Positions 17,694 to 26,912 of a stretch of 64,000 bases of DNA are shown here, piece after piece. This DNA is from Paenibacillus terrigena DSM 21567. GTDB taxonomy: Bacteria; Bacillota; Bacilli; Paenibacillales; Paenibacillaceae. The translations under genes were made by a program, and so were the position numbers. The notes under the pieces are model-generated. The model saw only the letters and a list, made by a program, of their open reading frames with translations, had not been told where the DNA came from and made no database searches. Numbering within the stretch: the first letter of the stretch is position 1; each line of letters opens with the position of its first letter. The stretch lies in the NCBI RefSeq assembly GCF_000374845.1, contig NZ_KB895419.1:248001-312000 (forward strand). Direction: 5' to 3'.

Positions 17694-20015
17694 ATGAAGC
17701 ATTGGGTCACAGCGTTTCCCCGTAAGGCCACAGCCCAAATGAAGAAAAGAACGCTAATTGCCATCTTTTTGCGTTTCTTCGTGCTGATTGTGTTGCTCCT
17801 CATCTCGTCCAGTACCATTGCCGTTTATTCGAATTATCGAATGATCGATGATGCTCGTGAAGCAAACAGTAACTATTTGCGCGCGGCCTCGTCTTCACTC
17901 GACGGCTTACTCGACAAAATGAAGGACCAGGGGTACAGCATTTCGTCTGATCCGAGCTATTTGAATTTATTATCCATGAGAGACAAGTCACAAATCCAAT
18001 ACGCTTCAACGGCGTATTTGCTAAGCAGCAAGCTGTATGACCTTTTCGTAAGCGATAGCGCCGTGGACGATTCCTATATTTATTTTTCCAACCTGAACAC
18101 GATCCTAGCAGGATCCGGCTCCTATGAACCCGCGTTCTACTTAAGCAAGCACTACCGATTCAAGGATTATCCATTGGCTTTCTGGGACGAGCAGTTCAAG
18201 CGTGGCATTGTATCGACCATTCTGCCGGCGACGGATGTGTACAGGGAGAGCGGTTCGGGAAGTGAGAAAAAATACAAGACCATTATCCCGCTAGTGCTTA
18301 ACATAGAGAGCGTGGTCGGATCACGCAGCTATATGGTTGTTAATATTGATGAACAGAAGATCTATCAAATGATCAACAATATGAACATCACCAAAAAAGG
18401 CGACATTTATCTAATCGATACGCTCCACAATCGCATCATTAGTGCAACCGATCGCGATAAGCTCGGCGATACGTTCGACATCGGGAAGCTTCAACTCAAT
18501 GCTACAAGTGGATTGTCCGAATCAGAAATATCGATTCATGGCGACGATTATATATTAACCTATCACCCTTCTTCCTGGGACAACCTCGGCTTTCTCGTCG
18601 TAACGCCTGAGAAGGTGTTGACGGCTCCGGTCTATCAGTTCCTGTATATGACGATAGGTGTCATCGCTTTATTTATGCTGGTTGGGGTCGTTGCTTCCGT
18701 TGTATTCTCACGTGGCATATATTCGCCGCTCGCTGAGATGGTTCATGTTGTCAAACGCTTTGCCATAGCCCCCTTCGAGAGCAACAAATCCGAATACGAT
18801 TATATCAAAGAGAGCATTACGACATTGCATCAATCCCATCAGGAGTCGATGCCATCACTGCTGCAGATTTTTTTGTATCGAGCACTTCATCAGCAATTGA
18901 ACAAGGATGACATTGAACGGCTGTCGCAGAAATATGAGTTTTTTCGCGGAGGCGGCAGCTTTGCGATTGCTGTCGTTAGGTCTGATTTCGCAAGAGATCA
19001 TCAACTACAAGCGGCTGAGCTTCATACGCGTATGACTCTACTTCACAAACCCGTCCTGGATTTAACCAGCACTGAGATGGTGTTGTTCTTGCAGGAGCAG
19101 GATGATGAATCAATCGATCTTTTCGTGTCACAACAGATGCACCCACTCTTATCCATTTATGAAGAAGAATTGGCAGGTGAGATCAGTCTTACGGTTGGCA
19201 TAAGTAGAGTCTTCGATAAGCTAGAGAATATTCAGCAAGCATATAAGGAAGCAATTGATATACTCGATATGCGCAGCGTAGGGGAGAACCTTATGATTTA
19301 CCACGCATCAACCAGTACGCCCGGCACGATTGGCGCTATTTTCTCCTCGGATGTGAAGGAGACAGCGCGCAAATATTTAGAGAACGGCTATGTGGATGGC
19401 GCTTCAGTGCTGCTCGATCAGCTGTTCGAAGGTGCGAGAAGCCAGCAGATGCGATTTGCGGTATTCCGGCAATTCGTAAGTGATCTGCTCTATTTCGCCG
19501 CTGAAACGGTGTATAACCGTCGAATCGACGAGGAAGCAATGTTCGGAATGCCTGCGGGTGAGATGATTGCATACGTCAATGCGCTCAATCATCCACATCG
19601 AATTGAAGAAGCCTGTCGTAGCGTATATGAGAATGTAACAGCTCAGGTCCATTCCCAGCAGCAATCGTCTCAGGCCATAACCGGCATGCTGGAGTACATA
19701 TCCTCTAATCTGGCTGAAGCGAATTTAACGTCAATCTCCGAACGATTTCATATGAACACGAACTATGTATCGCAATACTTCAAGAAGCATCAGGGCGTCA
19801 CGTTTACCGATTATATCAACCGCCTACGCATTGACAAAGCGAAGGAATTGCTCCTTAGCACCGATTATACAGCGTCTGATATCGGCAAACTCGTCGGATT
19901 CAATAATGCGAATGCTTTCATTCGGATGTTCAAGAAGCTGGAAGGGACCACACCAAATGAATACCGCAAGAGCGCCTTCACCATTTATAACAAATCGTCG
20001 TTAGAGGGGGAGTAG
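17694..20015 (+). CDS. Membrane-bound AraC-family regulator (sensor domain plus HTH_18)
   Basis: About 773 residues. One membrane segment near residues 20-45 (FLRFFVLIVLLLISSSTIAV), an extracytoplasmic Cache-like sensor of about 260 residues, a second membrane segment (FLYMTIGVIALFMLVGVV), a cytosolic linker region with a GGDEF-like/HTH-spacer fold, and a C-terminal AraC pair of helix-turn-helices (ISERFHMNTNYVSQYFKKHQ and ASDIGKLVGFNNANAFIRMF). Such one-protein receptors commonly control the neighbouring LplA-type sugar importers in Paenibacillus. The start at 17694 has GGGAGGG upstream; the ATG at 17658 lacks one. A second binding protein gene follows after 3 nt. Confidence 0.9.
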   Translation: MKHWVTAFPRKATAQMKKRTLIAIFLRFFVLIVLLLISSSTIAVYSNYRMIDDAREANSNYLRAASSSLDGLLDKMKDQGYSISSDPSYLNLLSMRDKSQIQYASTAYLLSSKLYDLFVSDSAVDDSYIYFSNLNTILAGSGSYEPAFYLSKHYRFKDYPLAFWDEQFKRGIVSTILPATDVYRESGSGSEKKYKTIIPLVLNIESVVGSRSYMVVNIDEQKIYQMINNMNITKKGDIYLIDTLHNRIISATDRDKLGDTFDIGKLQLNATSGLSESEISIHGDDYILTYHPSSWDNLGFLVVTPEKVLTAPVYQFLYMTIGVIALFMLVGVVASVVFSRGIYSPLAEMVHVVKRFAIAPFESNKSEYDYIKESITTLHQSHQESMPSLLQIFLYRALHQQLNKDDIERLSQKYEFFRGGGSFAIAVVRSDFARDHQLQAAELHTRMTLLHKPVLDLTSTEMVLFLQEQDDESIDLFVSQQMHPLLSIYEEELAGEISLTVGISRVFDKLENIQQAYKEAIDILDMRSVGENLMIYHASTSTPGTIGAIFSSDVKETARKYLENGYVDGASVLLDQLFEGARSQQMRFAVFRQFVSDLLYFAAETVYNRRIDEEAMFGMPAGEMIAYVNALNHPHRIEEACRSVYENVTAQVHSQQQSSQAITGMLEYISSNLAEANLTSISERFHMNTNYVSQYFKKHQGVTFTDYINRLRIDKAKELLLSTDYTASDIGKLVGFNNANAFIRMFKKLEGTTPNEYRKSAFTIYNKSSLEGE

Positions 20016-20018
20016 AGG

Positions 20019-21596
20019 ATGTGGATACGCCGTAGAAAACTGGTAATATGGATCTGTACAGGAATTCTAGTAGTCCTGTCAGCCGTATGTTTGCCCTATG
20101 ATGAACTCGTGTCTGGCACACCCCCGATAAGCCCGGTCGTTATTCATGCTGCGGTTCCTGCGTTTGATCGTGACCGGAATACGCCAATCGATAAAGAATT
20201 CGAACGGAGGACGAATTTAACATTTGATTGGCTGCAGTTTCCTGTCAATGAATATATGAAGCGAATCAATCAAGTACTAACCTCGGCTGGTCAGAAACCG
20301 GATATATTTATCGTTAATAAAGATATGGTTCAGCGGTTCGGTCCGATGGGACTACTGCTAGATTTACGGCCTTACCTCGACGAAATGCCCCATTTAAAGC
20401 GATGGATTGAACGGTACCCCCAGATTGTTGAGGATATGATGACCGAAGATGGTAAGCTATATGGCATAGATGGTCTGAACACGTACGGTCAAATGCCGAT
20501 CGGTTATATCCTGCGTGAGGATATCTTCTACCGCAATGGTATGCTGCTGCCTACGACATTCGATGAATTGTACGAGTCGCTGAAAAGGCTCAAGCAGATT
20601 TATCCCGATTCGAAGCCGATCTCAAGCCGTTCGGGCCCGGCTAATTTGTTCCAGCAATTCTATATGGCCTACCATACCCAGAGCGGTGTTTATTTCGATA
20701 ATGACGAGATGACGTATACATTCGGTCCCGCCGAGCCTAACTTTAAGAAGGCTGTCATGATGGCCCGTAAATTTTATCAGGTGGGTCTAATTGATCCTGA
20801 TTTCGCGACGGTCTCCGAGGCACAGTTTTTCGAAAATATGATCGGAGGCAAGACGTTTGCCTTATTCGGAGAATATTTTATCGAGATGGATGGCTGGATT
20901 GAGAAAGGGGTAAAGAGAGATTCATTCTATAGCTTGAAAGCAGTGCTGCCACCCATGACAGATCAAGGCTTACAGGCGCTGCAGCCCGTTCAGTATCCGA
21001 ATTCTCGCGGGAATTGGGTCATTGCCATCCATGCGAAATCCCCGCATATTCGAGAGCTGATTGCACTGTTGGATGCGCAATATTCCGATGAAATTGTGGA
21101 ATTGACGAACTGGGGAATCGAAGGCGATACATTCAATCGAGTCAACGGGGAGAATCGATACACGGCTCGATTGCAGACCAAGCTAAATCCATACGGCGAG
21201 GTTACGCCGCAGGAAGCGGGCGTGGACGGACGATCTGGGATATGGGTGCCTTATGATCAGGATGCGGAATACGCGAGAAGATGGGGCGCCGTTGGACTCG
21301 AATCCCAGCAGTTATATACCGCAAATGCAGACAAAATCGGGTTCTTCGCGGGCCCCGCCATCCCCTTTACGTCCGATGAATTCATTGAGATTACGAAAAT
21401 CATGTCGCCAATCAAAAACTTCGTTACGTTGAAAGTGATCCAATTCGTAACGGGAGAACTCGGGATGAATCAAGACTGGGATGACTTTCAGGATGAGCTT
21501 ACTAAAATGGGGGCAGGACGCGTGCTTAAGCTCTACCAAGATAAATATGCCAAGCTGCCGGATGAGAGGAAGGTTCTTCATAAGTCGCTTCGGTAG
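20019..21596 (+). CDS. Second solute-binding-protein homologue, membrane-anchored
   Basis: This 525-residue paralogue of the lipoprotein at 13541-15160 shares the VVIHAAVPAFDRDRNTPID start, KPDIFIVNKDMVQRFGPMG and QFVTGELGMNQDWDDF blocks. The N-terminus has a positively charged start and a hydrophobic segment, but the only cysteine follows Val (SAVC), which is not a good lipobox; it may be anchored by the uncleaved helix instead. It starts 3 nt after the AraC receptor gene with GAGGGGGAG upstream, so the two are co-translated or nearly so. I infer a co-sensor role for the receptor rather than transport, but that is not shown. Confidence 0.83.
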   Translation: MWIRRRKLVIWICTGILVVLSAVCLPYDELVSGTPPISPVVIHAAVPAFDRDRNTPIDKEFERRTNLTFDWLQFPVNEYMKRINQVLTSAGQKPDIFIVNKDMVQRFGPMGLLLDLRPYLDEMPHLKRWIERYPQIVEDMMTEDGKLYGIDGLNTYGQMPIGYILREDIFYRNGMLLPTTFDELYESLKRLKQIYPDSKPISSRSGPANLFQQFYMAYHTQSGVYFDNDEMTYTFGPAEPNFKKAVMMARKFYQVGLIDPDFATVSEAQFFENMIGGKTFALFGEYFIEMDGWIEKGVKRDSFYSLKAVLPPMTDQGLQALQPVQYPNSRGNWVIAIHAKSPHIRELIALLDAQYSDEIVELTNWGIEGDTFNRVNGENRYTARLQTKLNPYGEVTPQEAGVDGRSGIWVPYDQDAEYARRWGAVGLESQQLYTANADKIGFFAGPAIPFTSDEFIEITKIMSPIKNFVTLKVIQFVTGELGMNQDWDDFQDELTKMGAGRVLKLYQDKYAKLPDERKVLHKSLR

Positions 21597-21604
21597 ATTT
21601 GATT

Positions 21605-22123
21605 TCACCGATGGCGCCAATGCCACTTGAGCGCCTCTTTTTCAATTTTTTTGACAAAACCATCTTTCCCAACACTATAACCATCAATATCTGTTGGATA
21701 TTGTTTGGCTAATTTGCTTTTCAATTCGCCATACGTTTTACAGATGTCAGGGTTCTGACGAAGATAATCTCGGAACGCGAGATGTCGCTCGATTTCTTGA
21801 ATATGATCATACTGGAACGCATGGATTTGATGCGTGCGATCATCTCCGCCTTTGCGATAATATCTTCTCCCTGCAATACCAAACTCGCCCATGACTTCAT
21901 AGCCAAGCTCTTCAAAGTGTGCCGTGTAATCATCTAGTTTATTGATATCGTTAACAACAAGTAGAATGTCAATGATCGGTTTCGCTTGTAAGTTCGGCAC
22001 GGAAGTACTTCCGATATGAAAGCTGCTCACAAGCTCATCTTGAAGTATGCTCTGAATGGCATGTTCTTCCTGCAAATAAACCTCTGGCCAATTTGGGTCG
22101 TATGCGACGACGGTGATATTCAT
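21605..22123 (-). CDS. GrpB family protein (nucleotidyltransferase-like, UPF0157)
   Basis: This 172-residue protein has the GrpB pattern: VVAYDPNWPEVYLQEEHAIQ at the start, FHIGSTSVPNLQAKPIIDIL (the nucleotidyltransferase-like G-S-T...D-I motif), and HQIHAFQYDHIQEIERHLAF near the middle. Biochemical function of the family is not established; some members are linked to dephospho-CoA kinase fusions. It runs leftward, convergent with the binding protein gene (8 nt between the stops) and divergent from the SWIM operon. Confidence 0.9.
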   Translation of the reverse strand: MNITVVAYDPNWPEVYLQEEHAIQSILQDELVSSFHIGSTSVPNLQAKPIIDILLVVNDINKLDDYTAHFEELGYEVMGEFGIAGRRYYRKGGDDRTHQIHAFQYDHIQEIERHLAFRDYLRQNPDICKTYGELKSKLAKQYPTDIDGYSVGKDGFVKKIEKEALKWHWRHR

Positions 22124-22206
22124 TTTTCGATTCCTCCTTTATGTATTGAAAAATATGAACAGGCACGAGGGCGTTGATACAGTGTATATAATATTGAATA
22201 TTGCGT

Positions 22207-22293
22207 CAACTCAGAAGGGGGTAGCACCTCACATAATGAAGGGACGATCCTATGTGCTGAATGCTGGCATGGGGGTGGTTCCTTTTTGAGTTG
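22207..22293. other. Structured intergenic element between grpB-like gene and SWIM operon
   Basis: A 12-bp outer stem (CAACTCAGAAGG with CCTTTTTGAGTTG, one bulge) encloses an inner CACATA / TATGTG hairpin and other short complementary pieces. The 319-nt interval 22124-22442 has no gene I recognise; this is the only structure I see in it. On the + strand it would be in the leader of the SWIM operon. It could be a leader RNA or terminator-like element. Low certainty. Confidence 0.35.
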
Positions 22294-22442
22294 GTTCCTA
22301 TCTTGAGACTACTCGGGCATAGCCAAAAGCTCCTTATCGGTATAAAGTGGAAGATGAGTATGATTCAACCATTCATACTTATAAGAGATCCGACGTACGT
22401 TGATAAAGTAGTAAGGAAGTAAGAGAGATAGGAGCGATAATT

Positions 22443-23882
22443 TTGATTGAAATGACATCATCATTCGTGGATTCACTAGCTTCGAATACCGCGGCAATAA
22501 AGAATGCCCAAGGTCTGGTGAAAAAACGAAGTTTCGTGCAGCTGCATCAATCCGAAGACGGTACATTGTTATTCGCGGAATGCAAAGGAAGCGGAAGCTC
22601 GAATTACCAATGCTCAGCAGATTTCATCCAACCGGATAAACCGATACTACGTTGTTCTTGCCCAAGCAGGCAATTGCCATGTAAGCATTCGTTGGGACTA
22701 TTATATGCCTACATCGGGGGAGAAGCATACACCACCGCTGCAGTGCCGGAAGACATTGCTGCCAAACGGGAAAAAGCAGAGAAGCGGGAAGAGAAGAAGT
22801 CGCAACAGACGAGTGAAGGGGCGGAACCCAAGCCGAAAAAAGTGAACAAGACGGCGCTCAAGAAAAAAGTCCAATCACAGCTCGAAGGATTGGAAGTCCT
22901 CAAGAAGTTGCTTCGATCATTGGTTCGTAACGGTCTGGGCACGATCGATAAGAAGGTCATCAAGACGATGCAAGAGCATGTGAAGCAAATGGGAAATTAT
23001 TATCTCGCGGGTGCGCAAACGGAGTTGCGACGGCTTACCTTACTGCTCTCAGAAGCAGACGATCGTGAGCAAGTATATACGGACGTCGTGGAGCAATTGG
23101 CCGTGATGCATGCTTTTATAAAAAAGGGACGTGCGTATTTAACAAGCAAATTAGCAGATCCAACATTGGCGCTTGATCATGAATCGACGATCGAGGAATG
23201 GCTGGGACATGCATGGCAGCTTACAGATCTGAAGGAATACGGGTTGATGAAGGAACAGGTAGAGTTGGTTCAGCTCGCATTTGTGAGCTATGACGATTCG
23301 GCAAGACAAGAATATGTTGACGAAGGATATTGGCTCGAACGAGACAGTGGGGAGATTCATCGTACCATTCAATATCGGCCTTACAAAGCGGCGAAGCTGA
23401 TGCGTGAAGAGGACAGCTTCTTTGATGCTGTGCGAACTCCCTCCTTATATCAATATCCAGGGGATATGAACCGAAGAGTACGCTTTGAAGAGATGGCTGC
23501 TAGACCGCTGGATTCGCATGAGGTCGTACATATACCGAAATATGCCGAGCGATCGTATACAGATGTCATCAAAAAAGTGAAAAACCAGCTGAAGAATCCG
23601 TTAAGTAACGCCAATCCGCTCGTATTGCTACATGTGGCCGAGGTGATGCAATCCAATCAAGATGAAGTTGTCATTGCAGATGAATCCGGTCAACATCTCG
23701 TATTACGGGATCAAACATCTAATGGGCATCGGACCCTTCCACTGTTAACGCACTTGTCATCATCGCAATTGGAGGATGTAAGCATGCTGGTGAGGTTCGA
23801 GCACGATATGGACACGGGGCGGTTAACGGCAATGCCCTTAACGATATTGAAAGATGCGGAAATGCTCCGTCTCTTGTATTAG
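22443..23882 (+). CDS. SWIM zinc-finger protein (yehQ-like), first gene of MoxR/VWA operon
   Basis: 479 residues. A SWIM zinc finger lies at Cys71-x-Cys73...Cys80-x-His82 (RCSCPSRQLPCKHSLGLLYA), preceded by a FVQLHQSEDGTLLFAECKGS beta region. A Lys-rich linker (residues 108-145) and a long helical C-terminal part follow. SWIM domains bind DNA or proteins. Translation starts at a TTG at 22443 with GGAG 8 nt upstream, or at the ATG at 22452. It is the first of five tightly spaced genes (SWIM, HEAT-like, MoxR, YehM/DUF5682-like, VWA). E. coli YehQ is also a SWIM protein beside MoxR and VWA genes. The exact role is unknown. Confidence 0.85.
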   Translation: MIEMTSSFVDSLASNTAAIKNAQGLVKKRSFVQLHQSEDGTLLFAECKGSGSSNYQCSADFIQPDKPILRCSCPSRQLPCKHSLGLLYAYIGGEAYTTAAVPEDIAAKREKAEKREEKKSQQTSEGAEPKPKKVNKTALKKKVQSQLEGLEVLKKLLRSLVRNGLGTIDKKVIKTMQEHVKQMGNYYLAGAQTELRRLTLLLSEADDREQVYTDVVEQLAVMHAFIKKGRAYLTSKLADPTLALDHESTIEEWLGHAWQLTDLKEYGLMKEQVELVQLAFVSYDDSARQEYVDEGYWLERDSGEIHRTIQYRPYKAAKLMREEDSFFDAVRTPSLYQYPGDMNRRVRFEEMAARPLDSHEVVHIPKYAERSYTDVIKKVKNQLKNPLSNANPLVLLHVAEVMQSNQDEVVIADESGQHLVLRDQTSNGHRTLPLLTHLSSSQLEDVSMLVRFEHDMDTGRLTAMPLTILKDAEMLRLLY

Positions 23883-23893
23883 GAGGAATGAAC

Positions 23894-25756
23894 ATGAGTA
23901 CAGCATTATTACAGGAGCTCCATCAAGAGCTGCGTCGAATCTACATCGCTGGAAGCGATCTGGCACTCGGCGATTACCGACTAAAACGGATGCTGCCGCA
24001 ATTCCAGCAGCTTGGCGAGCGAGCTCCGATTTTTAGAAGACTAGCCGAAGGGATTGCGGCTCTGATTGAGCCTGCGGATATAGAAAATTATCAATCTGCA
24101 GAACAACTGCAGGATTTGAATCTACTCCTTACCTCCGTGCTTCGAACACAAGGGTTGACAGCACCGCAGGGTGAGCTTGGACCGCTAGAACATCGCCCCG
24201 TTTCCTTATCTACATTTCTACCGTATCGCAAGCTGGCTGCTGTGGAGGAGGCGCTCACGACGACAGGGAGCAATCGGTATGAGGTGGTTGTTCACGCATT
24301 CGAAGAGGGCATGTTCCGGGATCTTCGTCTGCTGGCCCTTGCCGTTCGAGCGCTTGGGGATCCCTATTCGGAAATCGCTGAATTTGCAATGCAGAAGATC
24401 CTGCCTTCCTACGGAGCAGAGGTCGTGCCTTATTTGATCGACAGCTTCGATCCGATGGGAGGCAGGGTAGAGAGCCGCAAGATTCAAGTGATCGGGCAGG
24501 CGGGCGGAGAAGATGTATTGGATCTGATCTTTCAGGCAGCTGAATCCGGGTCAGAGGAAGTTCGCGTGACGGCGATTCGTTTACTAGCGGATCAGACTTC
24601 CTATGCGTCAGCATTGCTCTCTTGGACGAAAGATAAAAAGAAAGCGATACGTGAAGCTGCCTATCATGCCTTAGCAGTCATTAACTCCGAGGCAGCCGTT
24701 GAACGGATTTATGAAGCTCTTGCAGGCAAGGACATTGAAATCGTAGCTGAAGCCGCGGCCAAATGCAGCTCGGAACAATTAACAGCATGGTTGGTTCGTG
24801 ATCTCGGTGAAGAGCTGAAGCATGCATTATCGAACAAAGAAGATAAAAAGAAGGTTGAAGCATCGCAGAACAAAATAAATCACTTTCTTACCGCTTTGGA
24901 AGGAAAACGAAACGATACGCTATATGAACTATTTTCTGAGGTAACAAGACAATATTCTTTGTATATCTCTACTGCTGGACTAGATCTTTTGGATGCCGCA
25001 GCACAGTACTTGGAACACGAAAATTCCTCGGAAGCCTTGGAAGCTCTTTATAGCTTGGAACAACATAATACACGTTATTTATCATATGCCTTCCGTGCGT
25101 CGTTCCGGCAGCTCTCGCCAGCCCAGTTATTTGAGCACTATGTGCAATCCGTTCGAAATAAATGGAAGATGAAGACCAATAAGGAGACCCAGAAAAAGCT
25201 GAAGCAATTCCTATCGATCCTTGAGCAGCAATTGATTGCCTATCCCTATCAGCTTTACCCTAGTTTGTGGAATTCCCCTGAAGAGACTACTTACCTGCGC
25301 AAAGTGGAAATGATGCCTGTAGAACAGGTCGCACAGCTGTGGGATTCACGATGGTTAGATTGGCTGATTGAGGTTCAAGCCACCCAGCTCGTCTGCGTCT
25401 TCGCGCGGCCGGACCATTCGGAATCACAGTCATTTCTGATGGAGCGAATGCAAGACATGACAAATCTGCGTCATCAATCCTTTGAAATTCTGCTTCTTGG
25501 CCTTGAACGTGCGGGTGTGGATGCTTCGATCCGGTCGGAATTACTCATGAATGTGCTTGAACAAAAGCGGAGCAGCAACCTTTATACGTTCGAAGGCCAT
25601 GTGCTGGAATGTCTGTATCAATTGCCTTTCACCTATCAAGATCGGCTGGCTGATATGATCCAAAAATATCGATATTCCGCTCGCGAACAGCTGCAATATG
25701 TATGGAACGAGATGGAGAAAAAGAAGCAAGAAGCTTTTGTGGTGGATTCCGTGTGA
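23894..25756 (+). CDS. HEAT-like repeat protein of the MoxR/VWA operon
   Basis: About 620 residues, alpha-helical throughout, with HEAT-like repeats in the middle: EIAEFAMQKILPSYGAEVVP, then SRKIQVIGQAGGEDVLDLI, EEVRVTAIRLLADQ, and KKAIREAAYHALAVINSEAA. No catalytic motif is seen. Solenoids of this kind are scaffolds or substrate binders. The ATG at 23894 has AGGAGG 7 nt upstream; the in-frame ATG at 23888 is too close. It follows the SWIM gene by 11 nt and precedes the MoxR gene by about 50 nt. In actinobacterial versions of the operon this place is held by DUF5691 proteins, and this may be the functional counterpart. Confidence 0.75.
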   Translation: MSTALLQELHQELRRIYIAGSDLALGDYRLKRMLPQFQQLGERAPIFRRLAEGIAALIEPADIENYQSAEQLQDLNLLLTSVLRTQGLTAPQGELGPLEHRPVSLSTFLPYRKLAAVEEALTTTGSNRYEVVVHAFEEGMFRDLRLLALAVRALGDPYSEIAEFAMQKILPSYGAEVVPYLIDSFDPMGGRVESRKIQVIGQAGGEDVLDLIFQAAESGSEEVRVTAIRLLADQTSYASALLSWTKDKKKAIREAAYHALAVINSEAAVERIYEALAGKDIEIVAEAAAKCSSEQLTAWLVRDLGEELKHALSNKEDKKKVEASQNKINHFLTALEGKRNDTLYELFSEVTRQYSLYISTAGLDLLDAAAQYLEHENSSEALEALYSLEQHNTRYLSYAFRASFRQLSPAQLFEHYVQSVRNKWKMKTNKETQKKLKQFLSILEQQLIAYPYQLYPSLWNSPEETTYLRKVEMMPVEQVAQLWDSRWLDWLIEVQATQLVCVFARPDHSESQSFLMERMQDMTNLRHQSFEILLLGLERAGVDASIRSELLMNVLEQKRSSNLYTFEGHVLECLYQLPFTYQDRLADMIQKYRYSAREQLQYVWNEMEKKKQEAFVVDSV

Positions 25757-25808
25757 TTTCGAAAAGTTGCAACACAAACATAATGAACGATCATGAGGAG
25801 ATGAGGAT

Positions 25809-26912
25809 ATGGTTACGAGTCAAGAGCAATGGCAAGATATGATGTGCTTGCCCGCTGAGCAATTATATCAAGAAGAAATAGCTGCATTGAAGAAAGCGGA
25901 TAAAGGGAAGATCCCCGTAGGCTGGCAAATGTCGCCTCAATCAGTACTTACGTTCATTACCGGAGGGAAAGTCGGTAAAACGGTGATCACACCGAAATAT
26001 ATTGGCAACAAAAGGTTGGTCGAAATGGCCATCGCGACACTGGTCACCGATCGTGCGCTACTGTTAATTGGAGAGCCAGGTACGGCTAAATCCTGGTTAT
26101 CCGAAAATCTAACGGCCGCCATTTATGGACATTCCGGCCTTGTTGTTCAGGGGACGGCGGGTACCAGTGAGGAGCATGTTCGATATTCGTGGAACTATGC
26201 CATGTTGCTCGCGAATGGGCCAACACCGGAGGCACTTGTGCAGAGCCCTGTAATGCGGGCGATGGAAGCCGGTGGTATTGCCCGATTCGAGGAAATATCA
26301 CGATGTGCTTCCGAGGTGCAGGATGCGCTGATCTCGATATTATCGGAGAAGACGATTTCGGTCCCGGAGCTGGGTCGGGAAGTTAGTGCTCGGAAAGGAT
26401 TCTCGATTATCGCTACGGCGAACACACGGGATCGGGGCGTCAACGAGATGTCGGCAGCCCTGAAGCGCCGTTTCAATATTCTGATCCTGCCGACACCAAG
26501 CGATATGGACACCGAAGTCGAGATTGTAAAGAAAAGAGTACGTGAAATTGCTTCCTCCTATGATCTGCAAGCTGCTGTTCCTGCAGATGAGGCGCTGATT
26601 AAGGTCGTAACCATCTTCCGGGAATTGCGCAGCGGGATGACACTCGATAAGAAAGAGAAGCTGAAATCTCCTGCGGGAGTGATCTCCACGGCTGAGGCGA
26701 TTTCTCTCCTGACGAACTCCATGGCTTTAGCCGCGAGCTTCGGCAACGGCGAAATAACGGATGAAGATCTTGCCGCAGGATTGCAAGGAGCCATCGTCAA
26801 GGATGACGTGAAAGATAAACTGGTCTGGAAAGAGTATCTCGACAATGTGATGAAGAAGCGTGGCGCAGAATGGCGAGGTCTATACACAGCCTGTAAGGAG
26901 ATGAACGAGTGA
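25809..26912 (+). CDS. MoxR-type AAA+ ATPase (yehL-like)
   Basis: 367 residues with Walker A GEPGTAKS (88-95), a Walker-B-like ARFEEIS, sensor 1 ATANTRDRG, and the NEMSAALKRRF arginine-finger region, as in MoxR/YehL ATPases. MoxR proteins work with VWA partners as metal- or cofactor-insertion or remodelling chaperones; such pairs also occur in proposed conflict-response systems. The Walker B has Glu-Glu where Asp-Glu is usual. A VWA gene lies two genes downstream and the next gene overlaps its stop, so it is probably the engine of a complex with the HEAT, YehM-like and VWA proteins. Confidence 0.9.
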   Translation: MVTSQEQWQDMMCLPAEQLYQEEIAALKKADKGKIPVGWQMSPQSVLTFITGGKVGKTVITPKYIGNKRLVEMAIATLVTDRALLLIGEPGTAKSWLSENLTAAIYGHSGLVVQGTAGTSEEHVRYSWNYAMLLANGPTPEALVQSPVMRAMEAGGIARFEEISRCASEVQDALISILSEKTISVPELGREVSARKGFSIIATANTRDRGVNEMSAALKRRFNILILPTPSDMDTEVEIVKKRVREIASSYDLQAAVPADEALIKVVTIFRELRSGMTLDKKEKLKSPAGVISTAEAISLLTNSMALAASFGNGEITDEDLAAGLQGAIVKDDVKDKLVWKEYLDNVMKKRGAEWRGLYTACKEMNE

